DNA of 64,000 bases from Bacillus suaedaesalsae (lineage in GTDB: Bacteria; Bacillota; Bacilli; Bacillales; SA4). The notes beneath the pieces were generated by a model. The model worked only from the letters and a program-made list of their open reading frames with translations, was not told the DNA's origin and searched no databases. The stretch covers positions 1-64,000 of the forward strand of contig NZ_JAFELM010000022.1 of the NCBI RefSeq assembly GCF_016890225.1. The letters are read 5' to 3'. Shown one piece after another: positions 18,591 to 26,951 of the stretch; position 1 is the first letter of the stretch; every line of letters starts with the position of its first letter. Position numbers and translations under genes: made by a program.

Positions 18591-18975
18591 GTTCCATTTC
18601 GCTGCAGACACTCGCTTTCCGCGGGGAGGAAGCTGAGCCTCCTCGCCTGCGCCTGCGGGGTCTCAGAATTTCCTCTACTTCCCGCAGGAGTCGAGTGTCT
18701 TCCGCTCCATTTCACTTGTTTAGAACAAAAGTCTCGGGGCACCACGTTTAGCCTCAGGCGGGCTGGGCGCTGGAGCTGGATTAATTATACACAAATATGT
18801 AAGATTCACTCAAAGATTTTATACTTTCTTATACTGAAATAAAGAGTATGCAAAATCAAACAAATCTAAAGCAACAAATAAAGACCCGAACGATTAGGTG
18901 AAAGATTCATTAAAATATCGCCTAATTGTTCGGGTTTATCATTGGCTGAAATACTTATGGCCAAGCCTCTTTCAT
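18591..18975. repeat. Mosaic intergenic repeat, copy 1 (between convergent genes)
   Basis: This non-coding stretch is a GC-rich imperfect palindrome (18591-18715, arms gacactcg / cgagtgtc), a short segment containing cctcaggcgggctgggcgct, an AT-rich segment, and a terminal 18-bp stem (18884-18901 with 18918-18935). The same parts in the same order recur at 34801-35212. It runs up to the stop codon of the pfeT-type gene, which it may serve as a bidirectional terminator. Small open frames here are shadows of the palindrome. Confidence 0.85.
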
Positions 18976-20892
18976 TTATGATCGTAGAAGTCGTAAACTA
19001 TTTAATATAACAAGAATTGTACTCCCTTCATGACCAATTACACCAAGAGGCAATGCGAGGGATTGCAGGAAGTTAGAAGCAATTAATAGAAGAATAATCG
19101 CTATGGAAAAATAAACGTTCTGTTTAATAATCCGATTCATTTTTTGTGATAGATTAATAGCTTTTGAGATCTTTGTTAAGTTGTTTTTCATTAGTACAAT
19201 ATCAGCTGTCTCAAGAGCAACATCTGTTCCTCCACCCATTGCAATGCCGACAGTTGCTGTTGCAATAGCGGGAGCGTCGTTTATGCCATCACCTATCATC
19301 GCAACATTTCCATATTTTCGGTTTAGTTTTTTAATTTCATCTACTTTTGTTTCAGGAAGACAATTTGCAATATATATATCAATACCGCTTTCGGAAGCTA
19401 TAGCAGAAGCCGTTTTTTCACTGTCACCAGTTAACATCACAGGTATGATGCCCTGCTTCTTTAATGCTTGTATTGCGCTAACAGTTTCCCTTCGGATGGT
19501 ATCCTTTAACGTAATAATTCCTGCAATTCCATCTTCATCACTTGCAAACACTACTGTCTTACCTTCATTTTCGTAGATAGATGAGATTTGATTGTTAAAC
19601 TTATGAGCATCTTCCTTTCCAACAAAATCAGCTTTTCCAACCTTCCACCGCTTCTGTTCAATCGTTGCTTGAACTCCATTTCCTGCAATGTCCTCCATTT
19701 GTTCTGGTTTTACAAGTAGAATTTCTTTATCAGTTGTGTACTTGACAATCGCAGAAGCAAGTGGGTGATTTGAGTATTTTTCAATAGAAGCTACATGAAA
19801 TAAAAATTGTTTTTCGTTTAAATCTTCACGTGTAATTACATCTACAACTTCAGGTTCCCCTTTTGTTAATGTCCCAGTTTTATCAAATGCTATGACCTTT
19901 AGCCTTGAGAGATTTTCTAAATGAGCACCACCTTTAACTAATATTCCATTTCGAGCACCATTTGAAATTGCGGACAAGGTTGCCGGCATAACCGATGCTA
20001 CTAAAGCACAGGGAGAGGCAACAACAAGTAAAATCATTGCTCGATAAAATGTTTCGGTCCAACTCCATCCTAAAGCAAAATGAGGAACAAACATCATCAG
20101 TACGACAATAATTAGAACTGTTTTCACATATCGACCTTCAAACTGTTCAATATATTGTTGTGATGGTGATTTTTCACTTTGCGCATTTTGGACAAGTTCG
20201 ATGATCTTCTGGAAAAGAGTTTCACTATTCGGCTTTGTAATTTCAACTGTAATGGTTCCACGCAAATTGAACGTTCCTGCAAAAACATTTGTATGAAGCG
20301 ATTTATGAACAGGAATGGACTCCCCAGTAATGGCAGCTTCGTCGATAAACGTATGGCCATCAATAATAGTTCCATCTGAAGGTACTCGTTCACCTGGTTT
20401 GATAATAATTGTATCGCCAATAAGTAATTCAGAAACTGGTACTTTACGCTCAATTCCATGTTTGATAATTGTCGCTACTTCTGGTTGTAACTCCATTAAC
20501 GAAGATAGCTCCTTATGACTTTTTCTCATCGTATAAGATTCAAGAGCTCCACTTATTGCAAAAATGAAAATTAGAATAGCTCCTTCAGTCCAATAACCTA
20601 TTATTGCTGATCCAATGGCAGCTAGTATCATAAGTAACTCAACATTAAGTTCTTTTTTTGTTATTGAATCAATAATTCCTTCTTTTGCCTTTGCGTAACC
20701 ACCAATTATATATGCAGCCATGTAAGTAATAACAGAACTAGTCTCCATTTGATTGCTTGCTAAAAGCCATCCAGTCAAAATTAGCAATCCGCTTAACAAT
20801 GCTGCAAATAATTCAATATGCTCTTTCAGTTTTTTAAATACTGAGAACTCTATATGAACCTGCTCTTTTAGAAATTTTGTCTCGGTATGCAA
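18976..20892 (-). CDS. P1B4-type metal-efflux ATPase (PfeT/ZosA-like)
   Basis: The 638-residue heavy-metal P-type ATPase lacks an N-terminal metal-binding domain. It has the actuator motif TGES (189-192), the membrane motif SPC (293-295) in place of CPC, the phosphorylation motif DKTGT (337-341), GDGINDAPA, and HEGST (621-625) in the last membrane segment. SPC plus HEGxT defines the P1B4 class, which exports Fe(II), Co(II) or related ions; B. subtilis PfeT is an Fe(II) exporter controlled by PerR and Fur. The start is TTG, 8 nt after AAGGAGG. Candidate PerR and Fur boxes lie upstream. Confidence 0.9.
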   Translation of the reverse strand: MHTETKFLKEQVHIEFSVFKKLKEHIELFAALLSGLLILTGWLLASNQMETSSVITYMAAYIIGGYAKAKEGIIDSITKKELNVELLMILAAIGSAIIGYWTEGAILIFIFAISGALESYTMRKSHKELSSLMELQPEVATIIKHGIERKVPVSELLIGDTIIIKPGERVPSDGTIIDGHTFIDEAAITGESIPVHKSLHTNVFAGTFNLRGTITVEITKPNSETLFQKIIELVQNAQSEKSPSQQYIEQFEGRYVKTVLIIVVLMMFVPHFALGWSWTETFYRAMILLVVASPCALVASVMPATLSAISNGARNGILVKGGAHLENLSRLKVIAFDKTGTLTKGEPEVVDVITREDLNEKQFLFHVASIEKYSNHPLASAIVKYTTDKEILLVKPEQMEDIAGNGVQATIEQKRWKVGKADFVGKEDAHKFNNQISSIYENEGKTVVFASDEDGIAGIITLKDTIRRETVSAIQALKKQGIIPVMLTGDSEKTASAIASESGIDIYIANCLPETKVDEIKKLNRKYGNVAMIGDGINDAPAIATATVGIAMGGGTDVALETADIVLMKNNLTKISKAINLSQKMNRIIKQNVYFSIAIILLLIASNFLQSLALPLGVIGHEGSTILVILNSLRLLRS

Positions 20893-20921
20893 CGTTAAAA
20901 CCTCCTTAGTTAGTGAAACTT

Positions 20922-20952
20922 ATTCTCAATTAATAAACTAGTAATTGAGAAT
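20922..20952. promoter_or_regulatory. Perfect 11-bp inverted repeat upstream of the ATPase gene (Fur-like)
   Basis: attctcaatta (20922-20932) and taattgagaat (20942-20952) are exact inverted copies 9 nt apart, 30 nt before the TTG start. The overlapping TGAGAATGTTATTCA (20946-20960) matches the Fur 7-1-7 pattern at 11 of 14 positions. Confidence 0.5.
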
Positions 20953-21052
20953 GTTATTCATCTGTAATACCTTTTAGGTTTATAAATGCCAGTTTAAATA
21001 GGGGGTATTTCTCTGTTAAATCAATGGTAACATATAATAACTGAAAACTAAA

Positions 21053-21067
21053 TAATAATTATTATAA
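21053..21067. promoter_or_regulatory. Candidate PerR box
   Basis: TAATAATTATTATAA matches the PerR consensus TTATAATNATTATAA at 13 of 14 defined positions. It lies between the divergent ATPase and GNAT genes. The region is very AT-rich, which raises the chance of a false match. Confidence 0.5.
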
Positions 21068-21087
21068 TTTAATATTTATTATAATAA

Positions 21088-21102
21088 TGATTCTCGTTAT
21101 CA
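21088..21102. promoter_or_regulatory. Candidate Fur box
   Basis: TGATTCTCGTTATCA matches TGATAATNATTATCA at 11 of 14 positions and lies just downstream of the PerR-like box. Confidence 0.4.
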
Positions 21103-21168
21103 ATTGGGCGATTATTATTAGTAGAAGAATGTTAAAATGAAATCAACTATTAATGGGGGAGCGAAAAA

Positions 21169-21684
21169 ATGAAGATTAGAACAGAACATCCACATGACCA
21201 TCAAGAGGTGTTTAACTTGAATTACAAAGCTTTTGGTAAAAGAGAAGATGAATCACGTTTAATTGAGAGGATTCGAAAATCAGATAACTTCATCCCCGGA
21301 TTATCACTCGTTGCTGAACTGGATAGAAAGATTGTTGGCCATTTATTAATTAGTAAGGCAACGTTAAAGGATGGTAATGAAGAGACAGAAGTATTAGTTT
21401 TAGCCCCTATTGCTGTCAATCCTGAAATGCAAAAATCCGGTATAGGTTCTGCTCTGATAGAAGAAGGATTAAGGAGAAGTAAGGAATTAGAATATGGTTT
21501 AGTCTTTTTAATTGGTCATCCGTCATATTATCCGAGATTTGGATTTAAGCCTGGACGAGATTATCAGTTTGATTTGAAGCAATATAACGTGCCAAATGAC
21601 GTTTTTATGGTGAAGGAATTACGAGAAGGTGATTTATTGAAGGTAAGCGGAGAATTGTTGTATCCAGAGTCGTTTTTTAAATAA
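21169..21684 (+). CDS. GNAT-family N-acetyltransferase (YhbS-like)
   Basis: This 171-residue acetyltransferase resembles the YhbS group. The N-terminus reads IRTEHPHDHQEVFNLNYKAFG; the acetyl-CoA site is in APIAVNPEMQKSGIGSALIEEG (about 85-106), followed by VFLIGHPSYYPRFGFKPG. Substrate is unknown. It is divergent from the metal ATPase gene and shares its AT-rich regulatory region. A gggggagc ribosome site lies 6 nt before the ATG. Confidence 0.85.
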   Translation: MKIRTEHPHDHQEVFNLNYKAFGKREDESRLIERIRKSDNFIPGLSLVAELDRKIVGHLLISKATLKDGNEETEVLVLAPIAVNPEMQKSGIGSALIEEGLRRSKELEYGLVFLIGHPSYYPRFGFKPGRDYQFDLKQYNVPNDVFMVKELREGDLLKVSGELLYPESFFK

Positions 21685-21725
21685 TGAATTTTAGATGAAA
21701 CCATATAAGTTTTCATTCGTAAAAA

Positions 21726-21753
21726 AAGAAGCACCGTATTTTCAGTGCTTCTT
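21726..21753 (-). terminator. Hairpin with minus-strand U-run
   Basis: A 9-bp stem (21726-21734 with 21745-21753) is preceded on the plus strand by a run of A, so it ends transcripts from the minus strand best. It may also stop the GNAT transcript. Confidence 0.6.
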
Positions 21754-21816
21754 ACCTGTTATAAAGGTTGTTTTTGCTTAAAGCTAGTCAAGAATCAAGT
21801 CGTTAATATTAATTAA

Positions 21817-21973
21817 GGTTGTTTTCGAACTGCTTGTTGGTTTTTGAACAAGTCAAGAATTACGAAATTTTAGATAGGTTATGGTGCAGCTTTTCGTCAA
21901 AGCAATGAATATCACATATGAATTTTTAAATGTAATTAGATTGGTAAATAGCAACATGTTTATGAAAATAGCC
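21817..21973. repeat. Inverted-end element of about 160 bp, copy 1
   Basis: It begins ggttgttttcgaac and ends aaaatagcc followed by acaatt, like the 160-bp copy at 54904-55063 (ggctcttttcgtaaa to cgaaaatagcc, then acaatt). No coding frame is evident. It fills most of the gap 21685-22028, which otherwise holds only the hairpin at 21726-21753. Confidence 0.5.
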
Positions 21974-22028
21974 ACAATTAATAATGTCCACAATTTAATA
22001 AATAGCAACCATGCTTACGGAAAGTACC

Positions 22029-22832
22029 TTATAAGAATGTACGTTTAACTTTTTCCCAGAAGGAGTTATCTTTAAGTTTTACGGTTTTTATTCGCTTATT
22101 GGACAGTTTGACGACTAGTTGTTCAACGTGTTGAATACTTAGTGCTTCATTATCTAAACCTATAATTGGATAGTCATTGCCATCCTGAATGACTTTTAGA
22201 GTTAGAGTTCTAGCTTCACTTAAAATAAAGGGTGAACCTAACGTGCGATATTTATTATTGTTTACAGATGCGAGCTCACTCACTTGAAGGCAGGGAAGCA
22301 TTGGATCAACGATAGAGCCATTTACCGATTTATTGTAACCAGTACTACCGGTCGGAGTTGCAACAATCATCCCATCTCCTCTAAATGTCTCAAAGTGAAG
22401 GTCATCAATCCATACATCCATTACAAATGTTTTAATAATACTTGATCGGATCGATAGCTCATTTAAACAATAAAAGAATGTAGAGTCATCAACGGAAACC
22501 TCAATGATTGGATATCTTCTGACTTCTACTTGTTTCTCTGTCATAGCAAAGATCATTTGTTCTTTTTCTTCAATACGGAAGTCACAATATAAACTCAATG
22601 TTGAGTGTGTTGTTAGTCCAACGTATAAGCAGTCATCTCGAAATCCAGATTGTCTGACAGCTTGTAGAAATGTTCCGTCATCACCAATACTGACAATAAT
22701 GTTAGCTTCTGTATGGCTTTTAACAATAGAGAAATTATGTGATAAAGCTAATTCTTTCAATTGTTCTACATGTGGAAGTAGTTCAGGTTCTCTCTTATAA
22801 AAAAGATAGATATTACGACGATTTAAAGCCAT
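22029..22832 (-). CDS. NAD kinase (NadF2/PpnKB type)
   Basis: The 267-residue enzyme phosphorylates NAD to NADP. It shows the glycine-rich catalytic region SIGDDGTFLQAV near 47-58, CLNELSIRSS near 126-135, FRGDGMIVATPTGSTGYNKS near 153-172 and IGLDNEAL near 228. The first motif reads GDDGT where most NAD kinases have GGDGT. The ATG at 22832 is used because TGGGGGTT lies 6 nt upstream and the length then equals the Bacillus paralogue; a TTG at 22847 overlaps that site. As in B. subtilis, it sits next to sppA, here divergent. Confidence 0.92.
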   Translation of the reverse strand: MALNRRNIYLFYKREPELLPHVEQLKELALSHNFSIVKSHTEANIIVSIGDDGTFLQAVRQSGFRDDCLYVGLTTHSTLSLYCDFRIEEKEQMIFAMTEKQVEVRRYPIIEVSVDDSTFFYCLNELSIRSSIIKTFVMDVWIDDLHFETFRGDGMIVATPTGSTGYNKSVNGSIVDPMLPCLQVSELASVNNNKYRTLGSPFILSEARTLTLKVIQDGNDYPIIGLDNEALSIQHVEQLVVKLSNKRIKTVKLKDNSFWEKVKRTFL

Positions 22833-22967
22833 TTTGTTAACCCCCAATATATTCAGTCAATAGTTAAATAATAGTAAATTTCTGCATCATATTATATGCT
22901 TAGTTATGAATCAAAATGGAAAATCATTATAAACTAGAGATAGTTTGCCCGAGAAGGAGGAATTATT

Positions 22968-23975
22968 ATGAGTAGTAAACGTTGGATAGCACTTGGAGTT
23001 GCTGTAGGGTTGTTTTTCTTCTCAGCAATTATTGAAGTGGCAACAACGGTTGCATTTGGTGACATGCCATTTTCGAATGATTTGTTCGCAATGGATGATA
23101 CTTACGTAGAGACAGTTATAGAGAAAGGTAAAAGCTTAGATAAGAAGATTGTCGTTCTGGATGTGAATGGAGCCATTATGGATACTGGGGATGTATCGTC
23201 CATTTTTGAAACAGCAGGCTACAACCATAAGGCCTTTTTACGAATGCTTGATCAAGCTGGAGAAGATGACTCTGTAAAGGGAATTTTAATACGCGTTAAT
23301 TCACCTGGTGGTGGTGTTGTAGAAAGCGCAGAAATTCATGACCGCATTACAGATATTAAAAAGGATTTTAAGAAACCAATATACATATCAATGGGAAGCA
23401 TGGCAGCATCTGGTGGCTATTATATTTCAGCACCTGCCGATAAAATTTATGCAAGTCCTGAAACATTAACAGGTTCATTAGGCGTTATTTTTCAAAGCTT
23501 AAATTATAGCGGATTAGCTGAGAAATATGGTGTGACATATGATACGGTGAAAAGTGGACCGTACAAGGATATTATGAACCCTACTCGCGAAATGACAGAA
23601 CCTGAACGACAAATACTTCAAGAAATGATAAACAACTCTTACGACGGCTTTGTTGGTGTCATTTCAAAGGGAAGAAACCTTTCAGATGCCCGAGTACGTG
23701 AGATTGCAGATGGACGTATTTATGATGGACGACAAGCATTAGAACTAGGTTTAATTGATGCACATGGTTTCTGGGATGATGCCCTTGAAGGATTAAAGAA
23801 AGACTACAAGTTAAAAGATGCATCTGTTGTGCAATATGAAGTAGGAACAAGCTTCTCTTCCTTCCTAACGATGAGTGCACAAAAAATATTCTCAGATGAT
23901 ATAGAACTAATCGGTTTAACAAAGCTATTAAGTCAGCCTAATGCTCCTAGACCAATGTATATGTATCAAGAATAG
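22968..23975 (+). CDS. sppA: Signal peptide peptidase SppA (S49 family)
   Basis: SppA degrades cleaved signal peptides in the membrane. The 335-residue short form has one N-terminal transmembrane segment (about 5-22), then a single S49 domain: RVNSPGGGVVES, the nucleophile region MAASGGYYISAPADKIYASPETLTGS split over two blocks near 145-170 (serine in SMAASGG), and the catalytic lysine in VKSGPYKD near 200. This is the Gram-positive single-domain form. It has a gaaggagg ribosome site and is followed 9 nt later by yteJ, its usual partner in Bacillus. Confidence 0.95.
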   Translation: MSSKRWIALGVAVGLFFFSAIIEVATTVAFGDMPFSNDLFAMDDTYVETVIEKGKSLDKKIVVLDVNGAIMDTGDVSSIFETAGYNHKAFLRMLDQAGEDDSVKGILIRVNSPGGGVVESAEIHDRITDIKKDFKKPIYISMGSMAASGGYYISAPADKIYASPETLTGSLGVIFQSLNYSGLAEKYGVTYDTVKSGPYKDIMNPTREMTEPERQILQEMINNSYDGFVGVISKGRNLSDARVREIADGRIYDGRQALELGLIDAHGFWDDALEGLKKDYKLKDASVVQYEVGTSFSSFLTMSAQKIFSDDIELIGLTKLLSQPNAPRPMYMYQE

Positions 23976-23984
23976 GGGGAGAAC

Positions 23985-24488
23985 ATGGTTACACCTATTT
24001 ATACGAATGAAGTAAATGAAACAGAGAAAACTGATCAGTTCAATCCCATAGAAAAAAGGCTATTTTACGCTGGATTTTGGATGAGATTATGGGCATATTT
24101 ATTAGATTTATTAGTCGTTGCGAGCATTAATCAAATATTGATTTATCCGATATTTAAGTTGTTCGATTTTCCGCTAGAGAAAACAAGTATGTTTGCACCG
24201 ATTGCCATATTAACGGCATTAACTATGTATATCTATTTCGTACTCTTAACAAAGTTTTTTAAACAAACTCTCGGAAAGATGCTGTTTGGTTTAAAAGTTG
24301 TCGATTTAAAAGGACATGATACTTTAAGCTGGTCTACCGTGATCTTTAGAGAGGTAGTCGGGAAATTTATATCGAAGACCATTTTCTTTATCGGTTTTCT
24401 AGTTGTTGCCTTTAGCACGAAAAACCAAGGTATTCATGATATGTTTGCAGATACGAGTGTTGTATTAGAACGATTTAGTGATAATTAA
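23985..24488 (+). CDS. yteJ: RDD-family membrane protein YteJ
   Basis: This 167-residue protein has an RDD domain: AGFWMRLWAYLLDLLVV (about 24-41) carries the R-D-D signature residues, with membrane helices near 33-50, 60-85 and 130-148, and TKFFKQTLGKMLFGLKVVD between. In B. subtilis yteJ is co-transcribed with sppA and modulates SppA-linked lantibiotic resistance. The gap to sppA is 9 nt with a gggggag ribosome site, which supports one operon ended by the terminator at 24493. Confidence 0.9.
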   Translation: MVTPIYTNEVNETEKTDQFNPIEKRLFYAGFWMRLWAYLLDLLVVASINQILIYPIFKLFDFPLEKTSMFAPIAILTALTMYIYFVLLTKFFKQTLGKMLFGLKVVDLKGHDTLSWSTVIFREVVGKFISKTIFFIGFLVVAFSTKNQGIHDMFADTSVVLERFSDN

Positions 24489-24492
24489 CGAC

Positions 24493-24539
24493 AAAATAAA
24501 CCTATTCCATATTTTTTCAGGAATAGGTTTATTTTTTTT
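24493..24539 (+). terminator. Terminator of sppA-yteJ
   Basis: A perfect 16-bp stem (24493-24508 with 24520-24535) ends in a long T-run. Confidence 0.95.
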
Positions 24540-24579
24540 GTGGTAGGTGATACTGAGTACCGAGCGAGGTGCATCTTAG

Positions 24580-25251
24580 TTGATTTGGCTATATATTGTT
24601 GGAGGACTTCTCCTATTTCTAATCTTACTTCTCATCTCCAAATTACATATTACAATTTCCTTTTCACATAAGAAGGATGATGACCAACTAACCATTAAGT
24701 TTCGTGTATGGTTATTTCGTTATACCTTGAATATCCCTTTAATTCGTGTAGACCAAGAGACGAATAGTATAGTCGTTGCTAAAAAGAAAGAAAAAGAGGA
24801 ACCGAAATCTAAGCAATTTACAGCTCAAGAAATATTAAATAGCTTCAAAGATACAAAAGAAATCTTGCAGCACGTTATTTCACTACATAGAATCGTCAGT
24901 AAGTTCTTTAGTAAAGTAAGGGTACATAAACTCGAGTGGCATACGAATTTTGGTATTGGAGATGCGGCATTAACAGGGGTGCTAGTCGGAGCAGGTTGGG
25001 CTCTTAAAGGTAGTATTATAGGACTCATTAGTCGATATATGAGACTAAAGGAAGTGCCAGAGATGAGCATTACACCATTGTTTCTGCAAGTTTACTCTCA
25101 AACTCAAATAAAGTGTATCATTTCTTTTCGAATCGGGAATGCTATTCTAGCAGGAATTAGAATCGTTAAATTTTGGAAGGGTGGAAAACCGACACTTAAC
25201 AATGGTCCATCCATTCTGAAAGCGAAAAATACTGAGAAATCATTGTCGTAG
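24580..25251 (+). CDS. ytfI: DUF2953 membrane-anchored protein YtfI
   Basis: The 223-residue protein has an N-terminal membrane segment (about 2-20, WLYIVGGLLLFLILLLIS), a basic linker, and a C-terminal region with GIGDAALTGVLVGAGWALKGSIIG that may contact the membrane. This is the YtfI family, found beside ytfJ in spore formers; its function is unknown but it is presumably sporulation-linked. The start is TTG, 9 nt after cgaggtg. The downstream ytfJ starts 12 nt after its stop. Confidence 0.85.
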   Translation: MIWLYIVGGLLLFLILLLISKLHITISFSHKKDDDQLTIKFRVWLFRYTLNIPLIRVDQETNSIVVAKKKEKEEPKSKQFTAQEILNSFKDTKEILQHVISLHRIVSKFFSKVRVHKLEWHTNFGIGDAALTGVLVGAGWALKGSIIGLISRYMRLKEVPEMSITPLFLQVYSQTQIKCIISFRIGNAILAGIRIVKFWKGGKPTLNNGPSILKAKNTEKSLS

Positions 25252-25263
25252 GAGGAATTAATT

Positions 25264-25722
25264 ATGTCTGATCATCCAATCCAAGGTCTAATGCAAACTG
25301 CGATGGAAAGCTTAAAGCAGATGATTGATGTAAACACCATTATTGGTGATCCAGTGGAAACACCAGATGGAAGTGTAATCTTAACTGTATCTAAAGTAGG
25401 CTTCGGCTTTGCAGCGGGTGGTAGTGAATTTTCTGTTGAAGGTGGCGGAAAAGGAGACCAAGAGAAACCTAAACTTCCTTTCGGAGGAGGTAGTGGTGGA
25501 GGAGTTTCCATTACACCAATTGCTTTCTTAATTGTGAATGCTTCAGGAGTGAAGATGCTTCATTTAGATGAAAGCACACATTTATATGAAAAGATTTTAG
25601 AAGTTGCACCACAAGCTGTAGAAAAAATCCAACAAATGTTCAAAAAGAATAACCAAGATAATGGTAATCAAAAAAATGATTACCAAAACAACGATAATCA
25701 AAAACAAAATATAGACTTCTAA
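25264..25722 (+). CDS. ytfJ: Spore protein YtfJ (GerW family)
   Basis: The 152-residue protein is the GerW/YtfJ spore protein, needed for normal germination in some bacilli. The N-terminal half begins HPIQGLMQTAMESLKQMIDVN and contains VGDP-type GDPVETPDGSVI, then the glycine-rich GFAAGGSEF and GGGSGGGVSI segments. The last 25 residues are an N/Q/K-rich low-complexity tail. It follows ytfI closely (12 nt) with GGAGG spacing and ends at a terminator overlapping its stop codon. Confidence 0.95.
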   Translation: MSDHPIQGLMQTAMESLKQMIDVNTIIGDPVETPDGSVILTVSKVGFGFAAGGSEFSVEGGGKGDQEKPKLPFGGGSGGGVSITPIAFLIVNASGVKMLHLDESTHLYEKILEVAPQAVEKIQQMFKKNNQDNGNQKNDYQNNDNQKQNIDF

Positions 25723-25756
25723 ATAAGTTAACCTTCTGGGTTAACTTATTTTTTTG
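25721..25756 (+). terminator. Terminator of ytfIJ
   Basis: A perfect 12-bp stem (25721-25732 with 25740-25751) overlaps the ytfJ stop codon and is followed by T residues. Confidence 0.92.
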
Positions 25757-25766
25757 TTAAGTGACG

Positions 25767-25950
25767 TTTCGCTGAAAAGAGGATGGAATCGCCGAAAAAG
25801 AAATGTAAAAGTTGATATAAGATCAAAATCGATGATAATTTCGTAGAATTCGCCGATAAACGATTGAATTTCGCCGATAAACTCTCGAAAATCGCCTGAA
25901 TGAGTAAATTTCGCCGGAAAAGTATTCAAATCGCCGATAAGAAATCCGAA
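25767..25950 (+). repeat. Degenerate array of a TCGCCGATAA motif, period about 20-21 bp
   Basis: TCGCCGA-like cores start at 25769, 25789, (25809 lost), 25829, 25850, 25871, 25892, 25911 and 25931, so the spacing is 19-21 bp. The core is preceded by A/T-rich bases (aat or att) and followed by taa or aaa. No conserved spacers, no coding frame on the plus strand. The rest of 25757-26276 holds the tpx leader, in which I see nothing else firm. A second array lies at 57401-57612. Confidence 0.8.
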
Positions 25951-26276
25951 TTCATTCCAGAATGTAATAGGAATTGATCTGTGAAGAAAGTAAAACAAGC
26001 AAAATGAAGCAGAAAGTTGCGATTTGTATGTTGAAAGTGGGGAGAAGGATACTCACGCACTAGGAGGTAACGAAGAGGAAGCTCTTCTTAAAAAATAGAT
26101 ATCCCGGGCTAAGGCGTGGAACACACGCTTTCTGTAAAAGTACATCAGTGAGTGCATATCATAAACATGTTTTACAGCATGTAATATTTATTATTTTGTG
26201 ATTCATATATTTGCAATTCCTTAATTTTGTGGGTAGAATTGGTATGAATCTAAGCAAACTTAGGGAGGAATTGTTC

Positions 26277-26777
26277 ATGGCATCTATTACGTTTAAAGGA
26301 AATTCGGTTACGTTAGTAGGAAATGAAGTTCGTGTCGGGGATAAAGCACCTGACTTTACCGTGTTAGCCAATGATTTGTCACCTGTTACTCTAGAGAATA
26401 CTAAAGGATCTGTTCGATTAATTAGTGTTGTTCCTTCAGTAGATACAGGAGTTTGTGATGCACAAACACGCAGATTTAACGAGGAAACTTCTACAATTGA
26501 CAATGTAAAGGTTTTAACAATAAGCGTGGACCTTCCGTTTGCTCAAAAGAGATGGTGTGGAGCTAGTGGACTTGAAAATGTGGTAACATTATCTGACCAC
26601 CGTGATTTATCTTTTGGTGAAGCATATGGAGTACATATTAAAGAACTAAGACTATTAGCTAGAGCAGTATTTGTTGTTGATAGTAATGACATAGTGACGC
26701 ATGTTGAATATGTTAGTGAAGCAACAAATCACCCTAACTATGAAACTGCAATTGAGGCAGCTAAAGCTGCAAAGTAA
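26277..26777 (+). CDS. tpx: Thiol peroxidase (Tpx, 2-Cys peroxiredoxin)
   Basis: Tpx reduces hydrogen and alkyl peroxides using thioredoxin. The 166-residue protein has the peroxidatic cysteine C60 in [12 protein letters not shown] and the resolving cysteine C94 in KRWCGASG, which is the atypical 2-Cys Tpx arrangement; [11 protein letters not shown] and [10 protein letters not shown] are family blocks. The ATG at 26277 follows AGGGAGGA; an in-frame codon upstream at 26211 has no ribosome site. The ytfJ-tpx-ytxK-ackA order matches B. subtilis. Confidence 0.97.
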   Translation: MASITFKGNSVTLVGNEVRVGDKAPDFTVLANDLSPVTLENTKGSVRLISVVPSVDTGVCDAQTRRFNEETSTIDNVKVLTISVDLPFAQKRWCGASGLENVVTLSDHRDLSFGEAYGVHIKELRLLARAVFVVDSNDIVTHVEYVSEATNHPNYETAIEAAKAAK

Positions 26778-26805
26778 ATTGATACATGCCATGCAATCGG
26801 TTTTG

Positions 26806-26832
26806 CGCCTCGGCTAACGGGGCGTTTTTTAC
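26806..26832 (+). terminator. Terminator of tpx
   Basis: A 7-bp GC-rich stem (cgcctcg / cggggcg) is followed by TTTTTT. Confidence 0.88.
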
Positions 26833-26951
26833 ATAGTTTAAAGTTGTATGAAAAAAGAAATAGTGCATCTATAACATGTCTGATATATCAAGAATCAAAC
26901 AATAATTATAAGTCTGTGCTATACATACTGTTTTTTCGGGGAGGAAGAACA

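Noticed and set aside
18582-18842. Plus-strand frame of 86 codons and the opposing 98-codon frame
   Set aside because: Both lie inside the mosaic palindromic repeat; composition is that of the repeat and no ribosome site is present.
25767-25950. CRISPR array
   Set aside because: The period of about 20-21 bp leaves no room for a repeat plus 30-nt spacers, the units are degenerate, and no cas genes are near. The same holds for 57401-57612.
25741-25998. Minus-strand frame of 85 codons with repeated FIGE-like units
   Set aside because: It is the reverse reading of the 20-21 bp array; the repeat period and lack of ribosome site explain it.
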